A model generated the notes under the pieces. That model was not told the origin of the DNA and ran no database searches. It saw only the letters and a list, made by a program, of their open reading frames with translations. From the NCBI GenBank assembly GCA_017505635.1, contig JAFVOU010000042.1, positions 21,371 to 85,370 on the forward strand: DNA of 64,000 nt, in the 5' to 3' direction. Within the stretch, counting starts at the first letter, position 1. Each line of letters opens with the position of its first letter. The position numbers and the translations under genes were made by a program. Positions 7,401-16,469 of this stretch are shown piece by piece. The stretch is from Oscillospiraceae bacterium. Lineage in GTDB: Bacteria > Bacillota > Clostridia > Oscillospirales > Ruminococcaceae.

Positions 7401-9569
7401 TTAACAGTCTGCGCTGTTTGTGTTTTCTTTATCGGTCACTTTTTCTATTATAAAGCGGGGACCGTATTCGCTTTTTGTACTGTCATCAATTTTTACCGAA
7501 AGTATTTTACTATCTGTAATAATTTCTGCAGTTTCGCCTTTCAGCAATTTTTCTGCTGTTTCTTTATCAATAACAGCATTATAATTTTTAAGCTGCAGCG
7601 GTTCTTTCCACAGTGTAAACTTGCAGTTGTGGGGCTGCGGCCAGTTTACACAGCCAAACGCCTTTGCGCTTTCCACAATTTCGGCACCGCATCTTGGACA
7701 GATGCCAACCACATCATTCTGATACGGCAGTGGTGCATCAAATCCGTTTTTGCCAATGGCAAAGGAATATCGCTGACTGATTATCTTATTAACCGTCTGC
7801 AATACATCATTGTACAAATCCTGCGGTGTGGCCTCGTTTTCTTTTATCTTTTCCTGAATAGCCCACCATTTTGCCGTCATATCAGGTTTTTTGATTTCGT
7901 CAGGCAGGCAGTTGTACAGTTCCCTGCCCTTCTGGGTAGAGATAAGATTTTTGCCCTTTTTCTCGATATAACCGCGGTTTATAAGGTTGGTGATAATTGC
8001 CGTTCTTGTACTTTCGGTACCTATAGAGCCTTTATCCTTGTCGCTGTCCTTGTCTTTGCGCAGCAGCAGTTCACGGATTTCGGGGTCTTTTACATACTTT
8101 GCCACCGATGTCATATCCTTGTTCAGGGTAATCTCGGTATAACGTTTAGGCGGCTTGGTTTCAATTTCCTTTATCTCACCATCTGCAACATTTACAGTAT
8201 AATCTCCCGCAGGCACTTTATCAAGTGGCGACTGTTCGGTATTTTTTTCCTTAAAGTATTTCCGCCAGCCCTGACTTTCGCAGATAAGACTTTGTGCCTT
8301 TATGCTATTGTTGTTTTTTAACTGTACAAAAAGTGTTGTCTTATTGTCCACAGCTTCGGGCAGAAACTGTGCAAGATAATACATACAGATTGCAAGATAA
8401 ACGTTTTTCTGCACCTCGGTAAGCTTGTTCAGGTCCACCTTTGTGCCCGTTGGAATAATTGCATGGTGCGGTTCTTTAACCTTGCGGAAACAGCCCGATT
8501 TAATGCCAAGGTCCAGTTCGGGCAGTTCAATACCGGTTATTCCAAGCACCGAGCTTACCACCCTTGGTGCATCGGCGTAATGTTCTTCGTTAAGATATCG
8601 GCTGCTGGAACGGTTATATGTAATTGCCTTGTAAATTTCTCGCAGGTCCTGTGCAGCCTTTGAGGTTTCTTCCAGCGAATAGCCAAATTTATTGCCGCAG
8701 TAGGTCTGCAGTTCAACCTGATTGAATGGCAGCGGCGGTTTCTCCTTTGCCTTTGCTTTTTCAACTTTGACATCGAGCGGTGTCTTTTTAAGGTAATTCA
8801 ATGTTCTTTCCAGCATGGATTTATCCAGCACCTTGCCGTTTTCGTCAAGAACAGGGCTGTCGGGATTAGGATAAAACTTTGCTTTTACCCCGTCAAGTTC
8901 GCCGTCCAAATTTACATAAAGCTCGTAATAATTAATCTTTGTGTGGTTTTCGATAAGCATATCCCTTGCCACCACAAGCCCCAGTGTAGGCGTCTGCACA
9001 CGGCCCACATTCATCAGGTCGCGGGTGCGGTTTGAAAGTGTAAAAAAACGGGAATAGTTTATACCCACAATAAAATCCGCCACACTTCTGGCACGGGCAG
9101 AATATCCGTTTGGCAGGTGAAGCGTATTGCTTTCCATTTTGCCAAGCTGCTTGCGGATATAGTCCGGGTTGTTGTCGTTGGTGGAAAGACGCAGAACCTC
9201 GCCTTTATATTCAAAATATTCAAGTATTTCATCTATCAGCAGCTGTCCCTCGTCATCCGGGTCCCCTGCATGTATAACAACATCTGCCTGCTTAAGCAGA
9301 TTGCCAATAACATTTACCCTGCCGATTTTGCTTTGGTCAGGCACTATCTGCCAGTTTTCAAAAAATATAGGCAGTGTGTCCCTTGTCCATTTTTTATACT
9401 TTATATCATACTCTTCAGGCTGTTTAAGTTTAAAAAGATGACCGAATGCAGATATAACGGTATATTCGCCGCACAGTATGCTGCCGTCCCTCTGGGTGAC
9501 AGGTTTGTCGGTTATCGCAGCAGCTATGGCTTTGCCAAGCTCCGGTTTTTCTGCAAGAATAAGTTTCAC
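7401..9569 (-). CDS. topB: DNA topoisomerase III (type IA)
   Basis: Type IA topoisomerase that relaxes or decatenates DNA through a 5'-phosphotyrosine. The 722 residues start with the Toprim domain MKLILAEKPELGKAIAA and contain the acidic Mg-binding segment HAGDPDDEGQLLIDE. RVQTPTLGLVVARD follows, with the candidate catalytic Tyr near residue 318 in ITYNRSSSRYL. The C-terminus has a four-Cys ribbon (CPRCG ... FGCVNW ... HNCKFTLW). The YNRS form instead of the commoner YPRT/S resembles topoisomerases of mobile elements, but no other mobile genes are present. Start is GTG at 9569 with AGAGG upstream. Confidence 0.93.
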   Translation of the reverse strand: MKLILAEKPELGKAIAAAITDKPVTQRDGSILCGEYTVISAFGHLFKLKQPEEYDIKYKKWTRDTLPIFFENWQIVPDQSKIGRVNVIGNLLKQADVVIHAGDPDDEGQLLIDEILEYFEYKGEVLRLSTNDNNPDYIRKQLGKMESNTLHLPNGYSARARSVADFIVGINYSRFFTLSNRTRDLMNVGRVQTPTLGLVVARDMLIENHTKINYYELYVNLDGELDGVKAKFYPNPDSPVLDENGKVLDKSMLERTLNYLKKTPLDVKVEKAKAKEKPPLPFNQVELQTYCGNKFGYSLEETSKAAQDLREIYKAITYNRSSSRYLNEEHYADAPRVVSSVLGITGIELPELDLGIKSGCFRKVKEPHHAIIPTGTKVDLNKLTEVQKNVYLAICMYYLAQFLPEAVDNKTTLFVQLKNNNSIKAQSLICESQGWRKYFKEKNTEQSPLDKVPAGDYTVNVADGEIKEIETKPPKRYTEITLNKDMTSVAKYVKDPEIRELLLRKDKDSDKDKGSIGTESTRTAIITNLINRGYIEKKGKNLISTQKGRELYNCLPDEIKKPDMTAKWWAIQEKIKENEATPQDLYNDVLQTVNKIISQRYSFAIGKNGFDAPLPYQNDVVGICPRCGAEIVESAKAFGCVNWPQPHNCKFTLWKEPLQLKNYNAVIDKETAEKLLKGETAEIITDSKILSVKIDDSTKSEYGPRFIIEKVTDKENTNSADC

Positions 9570-9699
9570 TTTTTACCTCTTTTAATATATACGATATGAT
9601 AATATTATACCATAAATTCAGGTTGTTTTGGAATTTAATATCGTTGCATTTTGTGAATAATATAGCAAAATATTATATAAATTTATTACTTTTATATAT

Positions 9700-9727
9700 T
9701 TTATATACTTAATAAATGTGCTAAAAT
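9700..9727 (+). promoter_or_regulatory. Candidate extended -10 promoter for the aldolase gene
   Basis: TTTATA (9700-9705), 16-bp spacer, TGTGCTAAAAT with -10 at 9722-9727. The region is very AT-rich, so chance matches are possible. Start codon is 43 bp downstream behind AGGAGAA. Confidence 0.4.
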
Positions 9728-9769
9728 ATATTTAGCTTTTAATTAAAATTTTTATACAGGAGAATTATT

Positions 9770-10801
9770 ATGATCAGATTTGAATGCGACTATGCAGAAG
9801 GCGCACACGAAAGAATTCTTAAAAGAATGATTGAAACAAATATGGAACAGACACCTGGTTACGGTCTGGACCCACACTGCGAAAGAGCAAGAGAACTTAT
9901 CAAAAAAGAATGTGGCAAAGATGTTAATGTTCACTTTATCGTTGGCGGCACACAGACAAATATGATTGTTCTTGCTTCTCTGCTTAAACCATATCAGGGT
10001 GCACTTTGTGCTAACACAGGTCACATCGAAGCACACGAAACAGGTGCTATCGAAGCAACAGGTCACAAAGTTATGACTTTGCCAAGCGATGACGGCAAAA
10101 TCAGAGCAGAACAGATTGAAAAAGCTGTAGAATGGCACTATGCACAGGGCAACCGTGAACACATCACACAGCCAGGCGCAGTTTATATCAGCCACCCAAC
10201 AGAAAACGGCACTACATACACAAAGGATGAACTTGCCGAAATCAGCGCAACATGCCGCAAATACAATCTCCCATTGTTCCTTGACGGCGCACGTCTTGGC
10301 TATGGTATGGCTGCACCAGACAGCACAATCACAATGAAAGACCTTGCAGAATACTGTGACGTATTCTACATTGGCGGCACAAAAGTTGGCGCACTGTTCG
10401 GCGAAGCTGTTGTGTTCTGCAATGGCGGCGGCGACTTTGAATTCAGATATCACATCAAACAGCGCGGCGCAATGCTTGCAAAAGGCAGATTGCTTGGTAT
10501 CCAGTTTGAAACACTGTTCGAAGACGGTCTCTACTACGAAATTTCCAAAGGTGCTATCGACAAAGCAATGCAGATTCGCGATGCATTTGCAGCAAAAGGT
10601 ATCAAATTCCTTTACGATTCCCCAACAAACCAGCAGTTCCCAATTCTTCCAAACGATATGCTTGCAAAGCTTAACGAAAAATATGCTTCCAGCTACTGGG
10701 AAGATGTAGGCCCTGACCACACAGCAGTTCGTTTCTGCACAAGCTGGGCAACAACACAGGAAAATGTTGACGAACTTGTAAAAGACATCGCAGCACTTTA
10801 A
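9770..10801 (+). CDS. Threonine aldolase family PLP enzyme (beta-eliminating lyase)
   Basis: Fold-type I PLP enzyme expected to cleave L-threonine or L-allo-threonine to glycine and acetaldehyde. The 343 residues include IVGGTQTNMIVL, HIEAHETGAIEATGHKV, ISHPTENGTTYT, LFLDGARLGYG (Asp that contacts the pyridine nitrogen) and YIGGTKVGALFGE with the candidate Schiff-base Lys near 204. Codons are strongly biased towards C-ending forms, suggesting high expression. Own promoter and a strong terminator make it monocistronic. Substrate specificity (low-specificity L-form or another beta-hydroxy amino acid) cannot be told from sequence. Confidence 0.9.
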   Translation: MIRFECDYAEGAHERILKRMIETNMEQTPGYGLDPHCERARELIKKECGKDVNVHFIVGGTQTNMIVLASLLKPYQGALCANTGHIEAHETGAIEATGHKVMTLPSDDGKIRAEQIEKAVEWHYAQGNREHITQPGAVYISHPTENGTTYTKDELAEISATCRKYNLPLFLDGARLGYGMAAPDSTITMKDLAEYCDVFYIGGTKVGALFGEAVVFCNGGGDFEFRYHIKQRGAMLAKGRLLGIQFETLFEDGLYYEISKGAIDKAMQIRDAFAAKGIKFLYDSPTNQQFPILPNDMLAKLNEKYASSYWEDVGPDHTAVRFCTSWATTQENVDELVKDIAAL

Positions 10802-10815
10802 TCAGATAAAAAACT

Positions 10816-10847
10816 ATGCAGCATCAAAAGATGCTGCATTTTTTTTG
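10816..10847. terminator. Intrinsic terminator
   Basis: Perfect stem ATGCAGCATC (10816-10825) with GATGCTGCAT (10830-10839), AAAA loop, then eight T. The minus strand also reads into T6, so it may stop the lipoprotein transcript arriving from the right. Confidence 0.93.
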
Positions 10848-11018
10848 CTTAAAAAATATATCTGTCATTAAATGGTTTGTTCATAAAACCGGAATTATCC
10901 AAATTATTTCAGTTTGAATGCAGTGGCGGCTAATAGTCGCCCGCATACGGCAGCTTATCGCCCCTACGATACTGAAGACAAAACTGTTCGATATATTGAA
11001 ATTTACTTAAATGTTTTC
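10848..11018. other. Non-coding gap with a short GC-rich patch
   Basis: No plausible gene. The stretch 10921-10970 (GGCGGCTAATAGTCGCCC ... ATCGCCCCTACGAT) is richer in GC than its surroundings and has two weak inverted repeats. It may be a repeat remnant; no second copy was noticed in this window. Confidence 0.35.
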
Positions 11019-12584
11019 TTATTGTAAAACAACGCCAGTTTTGTCTCCAAGTTCTTCATGTACAAAAGCTTCCATTTCACTGTGATTTTTGGTCATAAAC
11101 ATACTGAATTTTCCATCTCTGAAACACCAGTATGCAAATGGTTTGTTTTGGTTTTGCATATAAGTGTTTCCGCTGTATACAGGATAGTATTCCTGTGGCA
11201 TACCGCTGATAATGAGAGCGCCATCTGAACAGTACAAAACATTGTCTTTAATCACAAGATTTTCGTTGGCACACGGCAGAGGCATATCACTGCCCGAAAA
11301 AACCAGAGCACCGATAATGGAGCCTGCCTTTTTCCTTTGAGGGTCTCCGGCAGTGGTGGAATGCATCACATAGTTGTCTTCAATCAGAACATCCTTAAAC
11401 CTGTGCAGTTCGTTGACCTCTTCTTCCCAGTTGATCAGAGTAATACCTGCGGTGTATTCCAGCAGATTGCCGCGAATTGTATTATTGCCCTGAGTTTCCT
11501 CAACATCTGCAAATTCTCCATCAGCTGCAAAAGCCATCTCTCCTGCCGCAATTCCTCCGTTGAATACGTGATGCACATAGTTATTCTCTACAAGCATATT
11601 GAGGGTGTGGCTGATGCCGTCGCCGGAATAGATTGTTTCTGTGTCGTAGAAGGTATGTGTCATTGCGCCCATATACCCAACTTCGCAGTTCTGCACAAGC
11701 CTGCCTCCGTTAGCCTCAATTGCATGACCGCCATACATCACAGAGAGATTATCCAGCACGGACATATACCCAAAATTCAATGTTACCACACTGCCGTTGT
11801 ATGGGTCGCAGCAAAATTCAATGGATTTATATACCTCACCCGGATTACCTTCATCACAGCGCAGGTAGAGTTTTCCTTCTCTGTCAGCATATTCATAAAC
11901 ATATATAGGATGCTGTGAATTTAAATCAGAATAATCAATATCATTAAAATACTGAAGGTCACCCATATCATTTGCAGGGTCAAAGTCCGGCTTTTTCATC
12001 AGGGTGTTGTAATCATCTTCACCCACAACAAACTTTACATATCTGTTCCCTGTCCACCAGACAGGTACTTTGTCTGCAAGGTCCATACTGCCGTCCAGAA
12101 CGATGTCACCGCAGTCCATAATATCTTTATAGAAAACCCAGATATTATCCGTTCCGTCCATCAGACTCCATTTTGAAGGGTCTGCACCGTTTTCCGGAGA
12201 ACCGTAAATACCTGGCTTTGCGCCCTCACCATAGGCAGAGTATGTAACGCCATTCTGTGCAATGAGAGCTTCTCCGCGCCAGATATCTCCGCGACGGAAG
12301 AACACACCATCTCCAGGGTTCATAGGTGTATTGTTCACCTTATCCAGTGATGCCCAAGCAGTATCCTCGCTTCTGCCATCATTATTATCATTGCCAGCTG
12401 CAGATACATAATAACAGTCACCGGTAACAGTGATTTCTGTAGGGCTGTTCAGAATTGCTTCCCGTCGTGCATCGGCATTTGCCAGTAATTCCTGTTCTGC
12501 TGCAGATACAGGGCGTTCTGAATTGCTGCATCCACAAAGCAATCCCAGCATCAAAACGACTGGCAATAATATATATTTTTTCAT
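11019..12584 (-). CDS. Right-handed parallel beta-helix lipoprotein
   Basis: Secreted, lipid-anchored protein of 521 residues. The signal peptide ends in lipobox LCGC with Cys19 as lipidation site. Residues 50-110 have CYYVSAAGNDNNDGRSEDTA and PGDGVFFRRGDIWRGE, the usual entry to pectate-lyase-like beta-helices. The middle carries repeated short beta-coil motifs with Asn ladders (LVENNYVHHVFNGGIA, NNTIRGNLLEYTAGI, VLIEDNYVMHS, LVIKDNVLYCSDGAL). Such folds occur in polysaccharide lyases, hydrolases and glycan-binding proteins; no catalytic set was recognised, so the substrate is open. A second lipoprotein gene lies 88 bp upstream and may be cotranscribed. Confidence 0.8.
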   Translation of the reverse strand: MKKYILLPVVLMLGLLCGCSNSERPVSAAEQELLANADARREAILNSPTEITVTGDCYYVSAAGNDNNDGRSEDTAWASLDKVNNTPMNPGDGVFFRRGDIWRGEALIAQNGVTYSAYGEGAKPGIYGSPENGADPSKWSLMDGTDNIWVFYKDIMDCGDIVLDGSMDLADKVPVWWTGNRYVKFVVGEDDYNTLMKKPDFDPANDMGDLQYFNDIDYSDLNSQHPIYVYEYADREGKLYLRCDEGNPGEVYKSIEFCCDPYNGSVVTLNFGYMSVLDNLSVMYGGHAIEANGGRLVQNCEVGYMGAMTHTFYDTETIYSGDGISHTLNMLVENNYVHHVFNGGIAAGEMAFAADGEFADVEETQGNNTIRGNLLEYTAGITLINWEEEVNELHRFKDVLIEDNYVMHSTTAGDPQRKKAGSIIGALVFSGSDMPLPCANENLVIKDNVLYCSDGALIISGMPQEYYPVYSGNTYMQNQNKPFAYWCFRDGKFSMFMTKNHSEMEAFVHEELGDKTGVVLQ

Positions 12585-12672
12585 ACCCCAACCTCTTTAC
12601 TTCACATCATTTAACGCCTTTAATTATTAAATATTGTTTTATCCATCTGTTCGCAAAATTCAAATTTATCAA

Positions 12673-13146
12673 TCAGTCATCTTCATGCTCTGCAAGTATT
12701 TTATTGAGTTCACGCACAAAATCATGGTAACCTTTTGGAAAATTTTCAGAGCCATCGGCGTGTATTTCCTGTCCGTCATTTACAGTAGCCCTGAAGTCAA
12801 ACATTATCCCGTCCGTCACATTTTTCGGATGCTTGCCGTGAAATCCGTCCCAGCCGATTACACCGCAGTTATTCATAAGTTCAATAAAATCTGTAATGTC
12901 ACAAACAGCACTTGCCTCAAGCTCAAGCGTATCTACTCCATTTGAATATACTTTTCTGAAACGCCTGAGTTCTGTTTTCCCGTCTTCGTTTGTGATTTCA
13001 TACACATTACAGAATCTCATTCCTTGCAAAGTAAGTGTCATCGTTTCAATAGAGGTAATTGTTTTTCTGCAATCACCTGCACAACCGCACAGTCCGATTG
13101 ATGTCGAAAGCACCATAGTGGTTATTAAAGTTATTAATTTCTTCAT
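12673..13146 (-). CDS. Small lipoprotein of unknown function
   Basis: 157 residues; signal peptide with lipobox LCGC (Cys22). The mature part has ETMTLTLQGMRFCNVYEIT, a conserved-looking acidic middle and a C-terminal GSENFPKGYHDFVRELNKIL helix. No enzyme motif was recognised. It has its own predicted promoter and sits upstream of the beta-helix lipoprotein, so the two may form a surface pair. Confidence 0.75.
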   Translation of the reverse strand: MKKLITLITTMVLSTSIGLCGCAGDCRKTITSIETMTLTLQGMRFCNVYEITNEDGKTELRRFRKVYSNGVDTLELEASAVCDITDFIELMNNCGVIGWDGFHGKHPKNVTDGIMFDFRATVNDGQEIHADGSENFPKGYHDFVRELNKILAEHEDD

Positions 13147-13211
13147 TAAAGCACTCTCCTTTAATTAAAGTTTATCTATCTCCCCAAATTCTAATTCATC
13201 CGACTGATTAT

Positions 13212-13240
13212 AATATACCACAAACATAATTTGTATACAA
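13212..13240 (-). promoter_or_regulatory. Predicted promoter of the lipoprotein pair
   Basis: Minus-strand TTGTAT (13240-13235), 17-bp spacer, TATATT (13217-13212). The -35 lies in a perfect TTGTATACAA palindrome (13231-13240) that could also be an operator. Confidence 0.5.
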
Positions 13241-13241
13241 C

Positions 13242-13278
13242 AAAAGACACAGCAGTTAATCAGCTGTGTCTTTTTTAG
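13242..13278. terminator. Intrinsic terminator of secA
   Basis: Stem AAAAGACACAGC (13242-13253) with GCTGTGTCTTTT (13263-13274), 9-nt loop. It lies 37 bp after the secA stop on the minus strand, which reads into TCTTTTGTTG. Confidence 0.85.
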
Positions 13279-13310
13279 TTTTGTTATAAAATTTTTATAC
13301 AGGCTTTTGA

Positions 13311-16061
13311 TTAATCTTCGCCTTTGTCGCTGCCTGTTCTGCCGCAGCATTTTTTGTATTTTTTGCCGCTGCCGCAAGGACATGGGTCGTTACGGCCTAC
13401 TTTGTCAGCAGAACGTCTTACCGGCTGTTTTTTAACTGTATTGTCACCGCCGCCGCTTGTGCCTGTAACTTTTGCAACAGCCTGACGCTGTACAGGTCTT
13501 GCAAGGTTAGCTGTCATAAGCAGTTTTGCTGTATCCTGACGGATGTTTTCTATCATTTCGTCAAACATATTGAAACCTTCAAAGCGATATTCGCTTACAG
13601 GGTCATGCTGACCATAGCTGCGCAGGCCGATACCTTTTTTAAGTTCATCCATAGCATCAATATGTTCCATCCATTTTGTATCAACTGTTCGCAGAAGCAC
13701 AACGCGTTCAAGTTCGCGCATCTGTTCGCTGCCGATAATCTGTTCTTTTTCGTGAAGAAGTGCAAGTGCCTTGTTTGTGATGTATTCTGTGATATCTTCA
13801 GCTTTAAGCTTTTTAAGCTGTTCGTCTGTGTATCTCAGTTCGTTTTCTGTGAGAAGCCAGCCAAGGTAAATGCTTCTGAGGGATGCAAGGTTCCAGTGTT
13901 CTGGTTCATCACCTGTGCAGAATGTATTTACGTTAACTTCGATAGAGCCTGTAACCATATCTTTAAGGCTTTCGCTCAAATCCTCACCAGAAAGCACGCT
14001 CTGTCTCTGACCGTAGATGATTTCACGCTGTTTGTTCATAACATCATCGTAGTTGAGAACATTTTTACGGATATCAAAGTTGCGGCCTTCGATTTTCTTC
14101 TGTGCACTTTCGATGGAGTTTGTTATGATTTTGTTTTCGATAGGCATTGTTTCGTCATAGCCCAGTTTTTCCATAACAGCAGTTGTTCTGTCACCGCCGA
14201 AAAGACGCATAAGGTCGTCTTCCATACTTACATAGAAGCGTGTTTTACCAGGGTCACCCTGACGGCCCGCACGACCACGAAGCTGATTGTCGATACGGCG
14301 GGATTCGTGACGTTCTGTACCGATGATAAACAGACCGCCTGCCTCGCGTACTGCTGCTGCTTCAGGTGCAAGCTGTGCTTTGTATTTTGCAACAAGGTCA
14401 GCATAAACTTTTCTTGCGGCAAGAATTTCTTCGTCTGTTGTGTCGAAGAAGCTGTTTGCGTTTTCAATCATTTCCTCGGTATACTGCTGTTTACGCATAT
14501 CGTTTTTAGCCATAAACTCTGCGTTACCGCCAAGGATAATATCGGTACCACGGCCTGCCATGTTTGTTGCGATTGTAACAGCGCCTTTTTTACCGGCCTG
14601 TGCAACAATTTCAGCTTCTTTGTCGTGGAATTTAGCGTTGAGAACCTCGTGTTTTATACCTCGGTTTTTAAGCAGTCTGGAGAGTTCTTCGGATTTTTCG
14701 ATAGATATTGTACCAACAAGTACAGGCTGACCGTTTTTGTGTGCTTCCACAACATCATCAGCAACCGCATTGAACTTTGCACGTTCTGTTTTATAAACAA
14801 CGTCGTTCATATCAATACGGGCAATAGGTTTGTTTGTCGGAATTTCCAGTACGGAAAGACCGTAAATTTCAAGAAATTCGTTTGCTTCGCTTAAAGCTGT
14901 ACCTGTCATACCAGCCAGCTTTTTGTACATACGGAAATAGTTCTGGAATGTGATTGTAGCAAGAGTTTTGCTTTCGCGTTCTACCTTTACGCCTTCTTTT
15001 GCTTCGATAGCCTGATGGAGACCGTCAGAGTAGCGGCGGCCTTCCATAAGACGGCCTGTAAATTCGTCAACGATAACAACCTGACCATCTTTTACAACGT
15101 AGTCAACATCACGTTTCATAATGCCCTGTGCCTTGATAGCCTGATTGATGTAGTGCTGCAGGGACATATTTTCAGGGTCGGAATAGTTCTGAACGTTAAA
15201 GTATCTTTCTGCTTTTTCGATACCGTTTTTAGTCAGAGTTGTGGATTTTGCTTTTTCGTCAATGATAACATCTTCTGTGATGTTGTCCATTTCTTCCTTG
15301 GAGTCATGTTCTGCAATACGGAAGTATTTAAGTGTGCGTGCAAAGCTGCATGCAACTTTGTACATATCTGTGGATTTATCACCCTGTCCGGAAATGATAA
15401 GCGGTGTTCTTGCTTCGTCGATGAGGATGGAGTCAACTTCGTCCACGATAGCAAAGTTGAACGGACGCTGTACCATATTTTCCTTGTAGATAACCATGTT
15501 GTCACGCAGGTAGTCAAAACCGAATTCGTTGTTTGTACCGTAAGTGATATCACAGTTGTATGCCGCACGTTTTTCTTCGGTTTTCATACCGTGAACACAA
15601 AGACCTACTGTAAGACCAAGGTATGTGTAAAGTTTGCCCATCCACTGGCTGTCTCGGCGTGCAAGGTAGTCGTTGACTGTAATAACGTGAACACCTTTGC
15701 CTGTAAGCGCATTGAGATAAACAGGCAATGTAGCAACAAGAGTTTTACCTTCACCTGTTTTCATTTCTGCAATATTGGAACGGTGAAGTGCAATACCGCC
15801 GATAATCTGTACCGGGTAATGTGTCATACCAAGCACACGGGTTGCACCTTCACGGCAAACAGCAAATGCATCCGGAAGAATATCGTCCAGTGTTTCACCG
15901 TTTGCAAGACGTTCTTTAAGCACCTTTGTCTGATTTTTAAGTTCTGCCTCGGACATAGCCTTATATTTGCCTTCAAGTGCAAGAACCTGATTTTTGATTG
16001 GCTCGATTTTTTTAAGCTCTTTAGTTTGATAGCTGCCAAAAAGTTTTTCGATAAAAGCCAT
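13311..16061 (-). CDS. secA: Preprotein translocase ATPase SecA
   Basis: Motor that drives unfolded preproteins through SecYEG. At 916 residues it is full length. Visible elements are Walker A in [33 protein letters not shown], Walker B and the [19 protein letters not shown] segment, the second ATPase lobe [10 protein letters not shown] and [12 protein letters not shown], and a C-terminal zinc motif [16 protein letters not shown] that binds SecB or ribosomes in other species. ATG follows AAGGAGA. Transcribed alone from a good sigma-A promoter. Confidence 0.98.
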   Translation of the reverse strand: MAFIEKLFGSYQTKELKKIEPIKNQVLALEGKYKAMSEAELKNQTKVLKERLANGETLDDILPDAFAVCREGATRVLGMTHYPVQIIGGIALHRSNIAEMKTGEGKTLVATLPVYLNALTGKGVHVITVNDYLARRDSQWMGKLYTYLGLTVGLCVHGMKTEEKRAAYNCDITYGTNNEFGFDYLRDNMVIYKENMVQRPFNFAIVDEVDSILIDEARTPLIISGQGDKSTDMYKVACSFARTLKYFRIAEHDSKEEMDNITEDVIIDEKAKSTTLTKNGIEKAERYFNVQNYSDPENMSLQHYINQAIKAQGIMKRDVDYVVKDGQVVIVDEFTGRLMEGRRYSDGLHQAIEAKEGVKVERESKTLATITFQNYFRMYKKLAGMTGTALSEANEFLEIYGLSVLEIPTNKPIARIDMNDVVYKTERAKFNAVADDVVEAHKNGQPVLVGTISIEKSEELSRLLKNRGIKHEVLNAKFHDKEAEIVAQAGKKGAVTIATNMAGRGTDIILGGNAEFMAKNDMRKQQYTEEMIENANSFFDTTDEEILAARKVYADLVAKYKAQLAPEAAAVREAGGLFIIGTERHESRRIDNQLRGRAGRQGDPGKTRFYVSMEDDLMRLFGGDRTTAVMEKLGYDETMPIENKIITNSIESAQKKIEGRNFDIRKNVLNYDDVMNKQREIIYGQRQSVLSGEDLSESLKDMVTGSIEVNVNTFCTGDEPEHWNLASLRSIYLGWLLTENELRYTDEQLKKLKAEDITEYITNKALALLHEKEQIIGSEQMRELERVVLLRTVDTKWMEHIDAMDELKKGIGLRSYGQHDPVSEYRFEGFNMFDEMIENIRQDTAKLLMTANLARPVQRQAVAKVTGTSGGGDNTVKKQPVRRSADKVGRNDPCPCGSGKKYKKCCGRTGSDKGED

Positions 16062-16076
16062 TATATCTCCTTATCC

Positions 16077-16096
16077 TGCGGCTTAATGCTGCCGCA
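16077..16096 (-). promoter_or_regulatory. Short hairpin before the secA ribosome binding site
   Basis: TGCGGC (16077-16082) pairs with GCCGCA (16091-16096). Its downstream edge is about five bases from AAGGAGA, so it might affect initiation. Only six base pairs; no leader peptide was recognised. Confidence 0.4.
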
Positions 16097-16162
16097 AAGC
16101 ATAGTATCCTGATAAGCTGCAGAACAGCCTGAATATATAAAACTATATTTATCCAATATTAT

Positions 16163-16191
16163 ATTTTAATATATATCACACCATATGTCAA
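16163..16191 (-). promoter_or_regulatory. Predicted sigma-A promoter of secA
   Basis: Minus-strand TTGACA (16191-16186), exactly 17 bp, TAAAAT (16168-16163). The leader to the start codon is about 95 nt. The rest of the 16062-16469 gap holds only this promoter and the terminator at 16290-16331. Confidence 0.75.
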
Positions 16192-16280
16192 ACCCAGCGG
16201 ACATAAAACGGCATTATTTTCTCAGAAAAAACACAATTATAAAAATCAGTACCCCTGTCTTCCAAAACTGCAACAGCAGC

Positions 16281-16331
16281 ATAAAACCAAAACACAGCCC
16301 CTGGCATTGAATGTCAGAGGCTGTGCTGTTT
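16281..16331 (-). terminator. Intrinsic terminator of the SGNH/Ig-like surface gene
   Basis: Long imperfect stem ACACAGCCCCTGGCA ... TGTCAGAGGCTGTG. The minus strand continues into TTTTGGTTTTA. It separates the surface gene from secA. Confidence 0.75.
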
Positions 16332-16469
16332 CATCTGGTTATTGTCTGATATTGCCCGGATAATGCAAACCGCATATTTCCGGATAACAGGCACTGCTGC
16401 CATCCGTGATAAGGTGCTGAATACTATTCCGTATAATCCTTCTTTGAAAGATTGTGCTGTCAAGTATCA

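Noticed and set aside
9752..10720. Long open frame opposite the threonine aldolase gene (322 codons)
   Set aside because: Cys/Phe-rich composition without domains, no ribosome binding site, fully antisense to a well-conserved enzyme. It is open because the sense gene avoids codons that give antisense stops.
13231..13240. TTGTATACAA palindrome as a second GntR site
   Set aside because: It lacks the central TTATAA of the two sites at 54.7-54.8 kb, and a 10-bp palindrome over a -35 box can occur by chance.
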